NCBI GenBank assembly: GCA_050258095.1
Contig: JBLMYD010000098.1
Location: 1-10,695 of the forward strand
Reading direction: 5' to 3'
Origin: VRUE01 sp050258095
Lineage (GTDB): Bacteria; Actinomycetota; Thermoleophilia; Solirubrobacterales; 70-9
DNA length: 10,695 nucleotides
A program made the translations under genes and the position numbers. A model generated the notes under the pieces. That model made no database searches and was not told the DNA's origin. It was given only the letters and a program-made list of their open reading frames with translations. Position 1 is the stretch's first letter, and each line of letters opens with the position of its first letter. Below are positions 1 through 5,475 of this stretch, in pieces.

Positions 1-61
1 TGGGGGGGGGGGGGGGCCAGGGGGGGGGGCCCACGGTCCGCCCCCCCCCCCCCCCCCCCCA
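1..61. other. Homopolymer artefact at contig edge
   Basis: This stretch is made almost only of long G runs (positions 2-16 and 21-29) followed by a C run (41-60), with a few mixed bases between them. Poly-G followed by poly-C is the pattern left by failed base calls and their reverse complements at a contig end, and not a natural coding sequence. The reading frame of the next gene stays open through it only because GGG and CCC are not stop codons. I would not interpret any residue encoded here. Confidence 0.85.
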
Positions 62-907
62 CGCCACCCGCGCGTGAGATGGTTGGTGCCGGGACTGCTG
101 TTCGGGGCACTGGCGTTGGCGCGGCCGGAGTACCTCTTGGTCGGGATAGCTTTCGCGGGTCTGGCCTTGATCAGAGTCGGCTTCGAGCGCGGTTGGAAGC
201 CAGGACTCGCAAGTGCTGGGCTGCTCGTTGCGGGTCTACTGGTGCCAATCATTCCATGGACGATCCACAACCAGGTCAGCCTGCACCGAACGGTGCCGAT
301 CTCGACGGGCGGTGGGAAGGCCCTCTATGTCGGCACCTTCCTACCTGCCGACGGGGAATATCAGCGGGTTAAGGCGATACTCGCGCGACGCTACCTACAC
401 AGAAAGCTTGCCCCGCACTCGGAAGCTCTGGAAAAAATCAATCCCACCCCCCTCTTCAGTCGCGTGGCGGCGCGCTACTCGGATCTTCCGCGCGACCAGG
501 CGCTGGGCAAGATCGGCAAGCAGAACTTCTCGAAGTTCTTCGGCGAAGACCCGATCGGCTACCTGGCGATGACCGTGCGCAAGACGTGGCGCATGTGGTC
601 GGCGGGGATCGGCGAAGCGATGGAAAGCACCGCCGGGCGGGTCGTCCAGACCCTGCTCGTCGTCCTCGGCCTCGCCGGCCTCGGCGTGCTGGGCTGGCGT
701 CGTCGCTGGTGGGAGCTGGTGGCGATGGCGACGCCGCTGGCGCTCGTCACCGCCGTCGGCGCTGCGACCCTCGCCGCCCCGCGCCGCAACGAGGTGTTGA
801 TGACGCTGATCTTTCCGCTCGCCGGCACCGCCATCGCGCGTGTGGGCGCGGTCGTATTGTCTAACCGCAAATGGGCCTCTACGCAGGCATATTCCCCGCC
901 GAACTGA
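62..907 (+). CDS. GT39/ArnT-like membrane glycosyltransferase, C-terminal part (5' truncated)
   Basis: This is the C-terminal part of a polytopic GT-C type glycosyltransferase of the dolichyl-phosphate-mannose protein mannosyltransferase/ArnT group. Such enzymes move a sugar from a polyprenyl-phosphate donor to an acceptor outside the membrane. The frame is open upstream of the first possible start (GTG at 74), so the N-terminal half, which carries the catalytic acidic loop, is missing. Counting from GTG 74, visible marks are a hydrophobic helix around residues 3-30 containing the ARPEYLL turn, a second helix at 46-61, and the PWTIHN motif at 61-66. A typical STGGGKALYVGT loop follows at 77-88, with further helices at about 190-207, 214-234 and 241-262. 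The last 37 bases overlap the next glycosyltransferase. The 5' part is clearly less GC-rich than the 3' part. The family is well supported; the sugar and acceptor are unknown. Confidence 0.75.
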   Translation, partial: RHPRVRWLVPGLLFGALALARPEYLLVGIAFAGLALIRVGFERGWKPGLASAGLLVAGLLVPIIPWTIHNQVSLHRTVPISTGGGKALYVGTFLPADGEYQRVKAILARRYLHRKLAPHSEALEKINPTPLFSRVAARYSDLPRDQALGKIGKQNFSKFFGEDPIGYLAMTVRKTWRMWSAGIGEAMESTAGRVVQTLLVVLGLAGLGVLGWRRRWWELVAMATPLALVTAVGAATLAAPRRNEVLMTLIFPLAGTAIARVGAVVLSNRKWASTQAYSPPN

Positions 908-1938
908 CGGCGCTTCGCGTCGTCGGTCTGCTCACGGCACTGGCGATCGTCGCCTTTGCCGTGTGGCGACGCCGCTCGCTGCGCAACGCCGACGTGCTGA
1001 TCCTGCTCGTCGCCGGCGTCGGCCTGGCGCTGGTCACCGGCACCGAAATCGTCAACGGCCTGCTCTCCGCCTTCTCCTTCGAAAAAGGCAACGGCGGCCG
1101 CATCCTCGGCCTCGCCGTCTTCGCCATCTTCGTCCTCTTCCTGCTCATCCTGCGGGCGCTCTCGCAGGCGGCGCGCAACTCGCGCCAGCTCTCGGCGGTG
1201 CTCGAGGGCCTCGCCTGGGAGGAGTTCCGCCAGGCCGGCCTGCCTGAGCGCTTCCGTGGCAAGGTCGCAATCCTCGTCCCCGCCTACAACGAGGCCGAAA
1301 ACGTCGGCCTCGTGCTCGACCGGATGCCGGCACAGGTCTGCGGCGTGGAGACAGCCGTGCTGGTCGTCGACGACGGCTCCAAGGACGGCACCGGCGACGT
1401 CGCCGCCGAGCACGGGGCGATCGTCGCCCGCCACGTGATCAACCGGGGCGGCGGCGCGGCGCTGCGCACCGGCTACCGGTTGATGGCCGAATCGGGCGCC
1501 GAGGTGGTCGTCACCCTCGACGCCGACGGCCAGCACCTGCCGTCGGAGATGGAGCGCCTGGTCAAGCCGGTGCTCGACGGCGAGGTCGACGTCGCCCACG
1601 GCTCGCGCGTCCTCGGCCAGGCCGACCGCAACACCCTCTCGCGCGAGCTCGGCATCGTCTTCTTCAACCGGCTCGTCTCCTTCATCACCCGCACCAGGGT
1701 CACCGACTGCTCGAACGGCTACCGCGCCGTGCGCACGACGGTCCTGCCCCAGCTCGTCCTGCGCCAGGAGCAGTTCCACACCTCCGAGTTCATGATCGAG
1801 GCGATCAAGCGGGGGGTGCCCGCGACCGAGGTGCCGGTGACGGTCGAGCAGCGGCTGCATGGGCACTCCAAGAAGCCGGCGGTCTTCCGCTACGGCATGG
1901 GGTTCGCCAACGCGATCGTGAGAACGTGGTTGAGGTGA
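871..1938 (+). CDS. Family 2 glycosyltransferase with N-terminal DUF2304-like membrane domain
   Basis: This 355-residue protein joins two modules. Residues ~12-118 form a small membrane domain with helices at about 17-33, 42-58 and 79-96 and an amphipathic tail, matching the DUF2304 pattern. Residues ~130-355 are a GT-A fold family 2 transferase resembling polyprenyl-phosphate mannose/hexose synthases. It shows PAYNE at 137-141, VVDDGS at 165-170, the metal-binding DADGQH (D217, D219) and the TDCSNGYRAVR block at 278-288. The likely reaction is sugar transfer from an NDP-sugar to a polyprenyl phosphate at the inner membrane face. ATG 871 is the first start after an in-frame TAA at 862-864. 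No clear ribosome binding site precedes it, and the 37-base overlap with the upstream transferase suggests coupled translation. The overlap also suggests that it makes the lipid-linked donor used by that neighbour, which is inference. Confidence 0.85.
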   Translation: MGLYAGIFPAELTALRVVGLLTALAIVAFAVWRRRSLRNADVLILLVAGVGLALVTGTEIVNGLLSAFSFEKGNGGRILGLAVFAIFVLFLLILRALSQAARNSRQLSAVLEGLAWEEFRQAGLPERFRGKVAILVPAYNEAENVGLVLDRMPAQVCGVETAVLVVDDGSKDGTGDVAAEHGAIVARHVINRGGGAALRTGYRLMAESGAEVVVTLDADGQHLPSEMERLVKPVLDGEVDVAHGSRVLGQADRNTLSRELGIVFFNRLVSFITRTRVTDCSNGYRAVRTTVLPQLVLRQEQFHTSEFMIEAIKRGVPATEVPVTVEQRLHGHSKKPAVFRYGMGFANAIVRTWLR

Positions 1939-2083
1939 GTGGGCCGGCCGTCCTCTGGTCGAATTGACGTCGCACGCGCGCTGCGCGCGCTTTGCGACGA
2001 AGTTTGAGCGCGGCTTCGCCGCGCAATGACCGGATTGCATAGGCCGCTTCGCGACATTCGCCCAGAGGACGACCGGCCCACTC
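1937..2083. repeat. 147-bp palindromic element with 28-nt inverted arms and two inner hairpins
   Basis: Arms 1937-1964 and 2056-2083 are reverse complements with only two mismatches (1948/2072 and 1959/2061). Inside lie two hairpins. One is at 1968-1999: a 7-bp outer stem, a small internal loop, a 6-bp GCGCGC stem and a 3-nt loop. The other is at 2008-2024: a perfect 7-bp stem GCGCGGC with loop TTC. The element begins inside the TGA of the glycosyltransferase and stops one base before the TGA of the convergent small gene. It could act as a bidirectional transcription barrier, although there is no U-tract. It could also be a dispersed MITE- or REP-like repeat. The sequence alone does not decide which. 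Confidence 0.7.
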
Positions 2084-2368
2084 TCAACGCACGCCGGGGT
2101 GCCTGACCGCTGCGGGGTCCGGAAGATAGAGGTCTGTGCCGCAGCGCGGACAAACTTGTACATAAAGCTTCAATGCCTTGTGGCAGTTGGGGCACTGGCG
2201 TTCGGGTTCGTCTTTGTCCACCCGGTAGAAGATCACGGCGATCAGGCCGAGCGGGGGTAGGACCATGCCGATCAGCAGCCAGAGCCAGAACGAGCTGCCC
2301 TTGCGCTTGCCGATGATCGCCGTGGCCAGGCCGAAGAAGAAGGCGATGATCAGGTACTCGAAGCCCAC
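2084..2368 (-). CDS. Small membrane protein with C-terminal zinc ribbon
   Basis: This predicted 94-residue protein has two membrane segments (about 4-20 and 27-48). A cytosolic tail follows that carries two cysteine pairs, CPNC at 59-62 and CPRC at 73-76, which is the spacing of a zinc ribbon. I do not recognise a named family, and a function cannot be assigned. The start is taken as GTG at 2368, three bases after the stop of the NADH dehydrogenase gene. No separate ribosome binding site is visible, so translation is probably coupled to that gene. The stop at 2084-2086 abuts the large palindrome. Residue composition (charged KRK between the helices, hydrophobic helices, paired cysteines) supports a real protein. 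A shorter product from an internal start would lose the first helix. Confidence 0.72.
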   Translation of the reverse strand: MGFEYLIIAFFFGLATAIIGKRKGSSFWLWLLIGMVLPPLGLIAVIFYRVDKDEPERQCPNCHKALKLYVQVCPRCGTDLYLPDPAAVRHPGVR

Positions 2369-2371
2369 GGG

Positions 2372-3655
2372 TCAATCATGACGCGCGCCCAGCGATTGGG
2401 GGTGGCCGATCGAGCCGAGCTCGGAGAGGTCGCGGCGGAAGGGGAGGCTGGCGGTCCAGTCGATCACGGCGCGGGCCTTGCGAGCGACGCCCGGGATCTG
2501 GCTCATGTGGTATGTGCGGGCCATCCACCAGGCCGGAAAGCCGCGGAAGGTGCGACCGCCGACGCGCCCGACCGCCTTGTAGCGCCCGAGGTTGACGAAG
2601 GCGGCGCTGCCGCGGTACTCGAACGGCCGGGCCGTGCCGACGCCGAGCTCGGCGGCGATGTTGCGGGCGGCCACCGGCCCCTGGCGCACGGCGTGCTGGG
2701 CCGTCGGCGGGCAGATTCCGCCGCCGACGTCGGGGACGGCCGCGCAGTCGCCGATCGCCCAGACCCCGTTCATGCCGCGAACGCGCAGGTGATCGTCGAC
2801 GGGTACCCGACCCCGCTCTTCGAGCGGCAGCGAGAGATCGCGCAGGCTCGGGTGCGGGGCCACGCCCGCCGTCCACACCGCGGTCCGCGTCGGCAACACC
2901 TCGCCGGTCGAGAGACGGGCGCTGTCGGCGCTCAGCTCCTCCAGCGTCGTGCCGAGGCGGATGTCGATCCCGCGCCCGCGCAGCTCGCGCAGGGCGTACT
3001 CGGCGAGCTCGGCGTCGATCTCGGGCAGCACGCGATCGGCGGCCTCGACCAGCACCCAGCGCATGCCGTGCAGGCGGGCCCGCGGGTAGCTCTCGATCGC
3101 GTCGGCGGCGAAGTCCTGCAGCTCGGCGAGCGCCTCGAGGCCGGCGTAGCCGCCGCCGACGAAGACGTAGGTGAGCAGCTCTTCGCGGCGGCGCACGTCC
3201 TCGGTCGCATTCGCCGCCTCCAGCGTCTCGATCACGTGGTTGCGCAGCCAGATCGCGTCGGCGAGCGTCTTGAAGCCGATCGCGTGCTCGGCGAGGCCCG
3301 GCACCGGCAGCACGCGCGAGACCGAGCCGAGCGCAACCAGCAGCTGGTCGTAGGGCAGCGTCTCGGTCTCGCCCTCGCGAGTGCGCAGCTCAACCGTCTT
3401 CGCCGCCGGGTCGTGACCGACGATCGAGCCGAGCCGCAGGTACGTCCGCTTGAGGATTTCGCGCAGCGGCGTGACCACGTGCCGCGGCTCGAGCGTCCCC
3501 GCCGCCGCCTCCGGCAGGAAGGGCGTGTAGAGCATGAAGTTGACCTCGTTGACCAGCACCAGCCGCGCCGACTGCCGCGGCAGGATCCGCTCCAGCTCCC
3601 GCGCCGCCGCCGCTCCCCCGAATCCACCACCCGCGATGACGACGTTCCAGGCCAT
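2372..3655 (-). CDS. ndh: Type II NADH dehydrogenase (NADH:quinone oxidoreductase, NDH-2)
   Basis: This 427-residue flavoprotein matches the usual NDH-2 length. Such enzymes oxidise NADH and reduce membrane quinone at the inner membrane face without pumping protons. The FAD-binding dinucleotide fold starts at residue 5 with GGGFGG at 9-14. LLVALGS at 105-111 is the typical end of the first fold. The NADH-binding fold carries VGGGYAGLE at 166-174 followed by an acidic residue after the strand (VLVEA, E204). AIGDCA at 300-305 contacts FAD. AQHAVRQ at 319-325 matches the AQ-x-A-x-x-Q quinone-site motif. The C-terminal ~60 residues contain the aromatic/basic amphipathic stretch expected for membrane association. 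ATG 3655 begins directly at the FAD fold; no Shine-Dalgarno is visible, and a short or absent leader is possible. A 19-bp palindrome lies 19-37 bases upstream. The small zinc-ribbon gene follows after 3 bases. Confidence 0.9.
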   Translation of the reverse strand: MAWNVVIAGGGFGGAAAARELERILPRQSARLVLVNEVNFMLYTPFLPEAAAGTLEPRHVVTPLREILKRTYLRLGSIVGHDPAAKTVELRTREGETETLPYDQLLVALGSVSRVLPVPGLAEHAIGFKTLADAIWLRNHVIETLEAANATEDVRRREELLTYVFVGGGYAGLEALAELQDFAADAIESYPRARLHGMRWVLVEAADRVLPEIDAELAEYALRELRGRGIDIRLGTTLEELSADSARLSTGEVLPTRTAVWTAGVAPHPSLRDLSLPLEERGRVPVDDHLRVRGMNGVWAIGDCAAVPDVGGGICPPTAQHAVRQGPVAARNIAAELGVGTARPFEYRGSAAFVNLGRYKAVGRVGGRTFRGFPAWWMARTYHMSQIPGVARKARAVIDWTASLPFRRDLSELGSIGHPQSLGARHD

Positions 3656-3673
3656 ACGCTCAAGTTAGCACGC

Positions 3674-3692
3674 TTGTAACAACTTGTTACAA
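3674..3692. promoter_or_regulatory. Operator-like perfect palindrome upstream of ndh
   Basis: TTGTAACAA-C-TTGTTACAA is a perfect 9+1+9 palindrome in an otherwise GC-rich region, centred about 28 bases upstream of the ndh ATG. Odd-spaced palindromes of this size are typical operators of dimeric regulators. On the minus strand TTGTAA, an 18-base spacer and CTAACT could serve as -35 and -10 for ndh, with a start point only a few bases before the ATG. On the plus strand TTAGCA (3665), 17 bases and TACAAA (3688) are also promoter-like. A bound regulator would cover both. The regulator is not encoded in the window. Confidence 0.6.
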
Positions 3693-3812
3693 AGTGCTGG
3701 ATCGCACTTTCGGTGGGGAGCTTGCCTCTTTCCGGATGCAGCGCTAAAGTTTCGGCATCGGCGGTATTCACGCCTTGAACGGCCCCGGGGTGCATCCCGG
3801 GGCCGTTTCTTA
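3691..3812 (+). ncRNA. Candidate small RNA or orphan leader ending in an intrinsic terminator
   Basis: This is a speculative call. The stretch begins at the operator-like palindrome and opens with a perfect 7-bp hairpin (3691-3710, loop 3698-3703). It ends at a strong terminator with a T-rich tail, and holds no credible reading frame. Two promoter-like pairs could drive it: TTAGCA/TACAAA at 3665-3693, or TTGCCT (3722), 17 bases and TAAAGT (3745), each matching 4/6 and 4/6 of the sigma-70 consensus. The first would give an RNA of roughly 110 bases and the second about 55. I could not match it to a known riboswitch or sRNA family by eye. The alternative is that the terminator is a leftover of a lost gene or serves read-through transcripts. 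Confidence 0.3.
3779..3812 (+). terminator. Intrinsic terminator, plus strand
   Basis: ACGGCCCCGGG (3779-3789), loop GTGCAT, and CCCGGGGCCGT (3796-3806) form a perfect 11-bp GC-rich stem. It runs directly into TTTCTT on the plus strand, which is textbook Rho-independent architecture. The tail exists only in the plus direction. No protein gene precedes it on this strand within the window, the nearest being over 1.8 kb upstream, so it implies a short plus-strand transcript starting near 3690-3760. Confidence 0.8.
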
Positions 3813-3844
3813 TGGCGGCGGGCCCATTCGATCCACCAGCTTCG

Positions 3845-3869
3845 ATGCGAGCGCTATGAGCGCTCGCAT
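3845..3869. repeat. Perfect 11-bp hairpin
   Basis: ATGCGAGCGCT (3845-3855), loop ATG, and AGCGCTCGCAT (3859-3869) form a perfect inverted repeat in non-coding DNA. There is no T-tract on either side, so it is not an intrinsic terminator. It could be an RNA structure or a protein site. Confidence 0.6.
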
Positions 3870-3912
3870 GACGCCGGCAAACGCGATCAGGACCGCCGCA
3901 TCGGCGCTATGC

Positions 3913-3949
3913 ACCCCCATCTAAGGGGTAAGAGAGTCAATCTCTCCCC
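3913..3949 (+). other. Two mutually exclusive stem-loops
   Basis: GGGG at 3925-3928 can pair with CCCC at 3915-3918 across the loop ATCTAA. It can instead pair with CCCC at 3946-3949, extending the AGAGA/TCTCT stem (3931-3935 with 3941-3945) past a 2-base TA bulge. Both cannot form at once. The rest of 3813-3967 holds no gene that I can support. Confidence 0.35.
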
Positions 3950-3967
3950 ATAACTTGGACGCGGACG

Positions 3968-4034
3968 GGTCGTCAGGGGAGGTCTTGACGGAGCCTCCAC
4001 GGCTGTTGCTCCGTCAAGACCTCCCCTGACGACC
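3968..4034. terminator. Perfect 27-bp inverted repeat behind gatB
   Basis: Arms 3968-3994 and 4008-4034 are exact reverse complements over 27 bases, separated by a 13-base loop (3995-4007). The repeat starts 8 bases downstream of the gatB stop codon. Its position suggests a transcription stop or 3'-end stabiliser for the six-gene operon. There is no T-tract on the minus strand, so if it terminates it does so as a tail-less hairpin of the kind proposed for GC-rich actinobacteria. The length and perfection also fit a mobile or dispersed repeat. Confidence 0.65.
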
Positions 4035-4041
4035 TTCCGGA

Positions 4042-5475
4042 CTACAACTCCAACCGCTCGCGAATCAGCCGATTCACCTCGCCGCCGTCGGCGCGGCCCT
4101 TGGTCTCCTTCATCACGGCGCCGACGATGGCGCCGATCGCCTTCTGGTTGCCGGCGCGGATCTGGTCGGCGGCCTGCGGGTTGGTCTCGATCGCGGCGGC
4201 GACGATCGACTCGAGCTCACCGCTGTCGGAGATCTGGGCGAGGCCCTCGCGCTCGACGATCGCGGCCGGGTCGCCGCCCTCGGCGACCAGGGCGGCGAGC
4301 ACCGTCTTGCCGCTGCCGTGCGAGACCTTCTTCTCCTGCACCATCGCGATCAGGGCGGCGAGGGCCGCGGGCGCGACCTTCGACTCGGCCGCCGTCTCCT
4401 CTCCCCCGTCCTGGCGCAGCGCCGCCGCCAGCTCGCCGGTCACCCAGTTGGCGACGACGCGGGGCTCGATGCCCTCCGCTGCGGCGACCTGCTCGAAGTA
4501 GCCCGCCGTCTCGGGGTCGGCCGCGAGCAGCACCGCAACGTCCTCGGCAAGGCCCATCTCCTGGTAGCGCGCGCTGCGATGCGCGGGCAGCTCGGGCAAC
4601 GCCTCGCGCGCCTCGCGCAGCATCTCCTCGGTCGGCGCGATCGGCACCAGGTCGGGCTCGGGGAAGTAGCGGTAGTCGTGCGCCTCCTCCTTCGAGCGCA
4701 GCGGGTGCAGGCTGCCGTCCTCGGGATGGAAGTGGAGCGTCTCCTGGACCACCGTCCCGCCCCCCTCGACCAGCTCGCGCTGGCGCGCCAGCTCGGCTTC
4801 GATCCCGCGCTCGAGGAAGCGGAAGCTGTTCATGTTCTTCAGCTCGGTCTTGGTGCCAAGCTCGTCGCTGCCCGGCGGGCGCACCGAGACGTTGGCGTCG
4901 ACGCGCAGGCTGCCCTCCTCCATGTTGACGTCGGAGACGCCGAGCTGGCGCACCGTCTCGCGCAGCAGGCGCGCCCAGGCCGCCGCCTCGGCGGCGCCGC
5001 GCAGATCGGGCTCGGTGACGATCTCGACCAGGGGCGTGCCGCCCCGGTTGAAGTCGACCAGCGAGGCGCCGGAGCCGTGGATGCGACCGGACTCGCCGAC
5101 GTGGATCATCTTCGCCGCGTCCTCCTCCAGGTGGGCGCGGTGGATGCGCACGTCGCCCAGCCTCCCGCTGCCGGCGATCGGGATGTCGTACTGGCTGATC
5201 TGGTAGGCCTTCGGGCTGTCGGGATAGAAGTAGTTCTTGCGGTGGAAGATCGAACGCGGGGCGACCTCGCACTCGAGTGCGGCCGCGATCAGCAGCGCGT
5301 AGCGGATCGCCTGTTCGTTGGCCACCGGCAGCACCCCGGGGTGCGCCAGGCAGACGGGGCAGGTGTGGACGTTGGGCTCATCGCCGAAGGAGAGCTCGCA
5401 GCCGCAGAACATCTTCGTCCGCGTCGCCAGCTGGACGTGGATCTCGAGCCCGATCACCGCCTCCAGGTCATTCAT
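4042..5475 (-). CDS. gatB: Asp/Glu-tRNA amidotransferase subunit B
   Basis: GatB binds the misacylated tRNA and activates Glu-tRNA(Gln) or Asp-tRNA(Asn) for amidation with ammonia delivered from GatA. With the start at ATG 5475 the product has 477 residues, the family's normal size. It opens with GLEIHVQL at 9-16. Four zinc-ligand cysteines follow (C24, C26, C39, C42), then FHRKNYFYPDSPK at 77-89 and HLEEDAAKMIH at 115-125. The PET112-family signature DFNRGGTPLVEIVTEPD is at 141-157. The last ~150 residues form the helical, YqeY-like tRNA-recognising domain. An upstream in-frame ATG at 5532 would add 19 residues not seen in the family, so I reject it. The start overlaps the gatA stop by 8 bases (ATGAATGA), and GAGG lies just upstream. 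It is the last gene of the operon and is followed by the 27-bp inverted repeat. Confidence 0.95.
   Translation of the reverse strand: MNDLEAVIGLEIHVQLATRTKMFCGCELSFGDEPNVHTCPVCLAHPGVLPVANEQAIRYALLIAAALECEVAPRSIFHRKNYFYPDSPKAYQISQYDIPIAGSGRLGDVRIHRAHLEEDAAKMIHVGESGRIHGSGASLVDFNRGGTPLVEIVTEPDLRGAAEAAAWARLLRETVRQLGVSDVNMEEGSLRVDANVSVRPPGSDELGTKTELKNMNSFRFLERGIEAELARQRELVEGGGTVVQETLHFHPEDGSLHPLRSKEEAHDYRYFPEPDLVPIAPTEEMLREAREALPELPAHRSARYQEMGLAEDVAVLLAADPETAGYFEQVAAAEGIEPRVVANWVTGELAAALRQDGGEETAAESKVAPAALAALIAMVQEKKVSHGSGKTVLAALVAEGGDPAAIVEREGLAQISDSGELESIVAAAIETNPQAADQIRAGNQKAIGAIVGAVMKETKGRADGGEVNRLIRERLEL

Noticed and set aside
559..2163. A 534-codon minus-strand frame opposite the glycosyltransferases
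   Set aside because: It spans the palindrome and lies antisense to two clear families; its translation lacks hydrophobic cores and recognisable motifs.
2378..3679. A 433-codon plus-strand frame opposite ndh
   Set aside because: It mirrors the NDH-2 gene codon for codon and has biased Arg/Ala/Asp composition with no fold signature.
3674..3692. Rex redox-repressor site upstream of ndh
   Set aside because: Rex sites need TTGTGAA arms at even spacing; here the arms are TTGTAACAA around a single central base, so the match fails despite the fitting target gene.
3674..3692. KstR-like TetR site (TnnAACnnGTTnnA)
   Set aside because: The AACAAGTT core is present, but the outer T/A positions do not fit and its symmetry centre differs from that of the 19-bp palindrome.
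3684..3953. An 89-codon plus-strand frame in the gap upstream of ndh
   Set aside because: It starts at TTG without a ribosome binding site, reads through the strong terminator and several hairpins, and its sequence resembles no protein.
3813..3967. Possible tRNA or other structured RNA gene
   Set aside because: No acceptor stem with T-loop consensus (GTTCRANNC) or anticodon arm can be drawn; only isolated hairpins are present.
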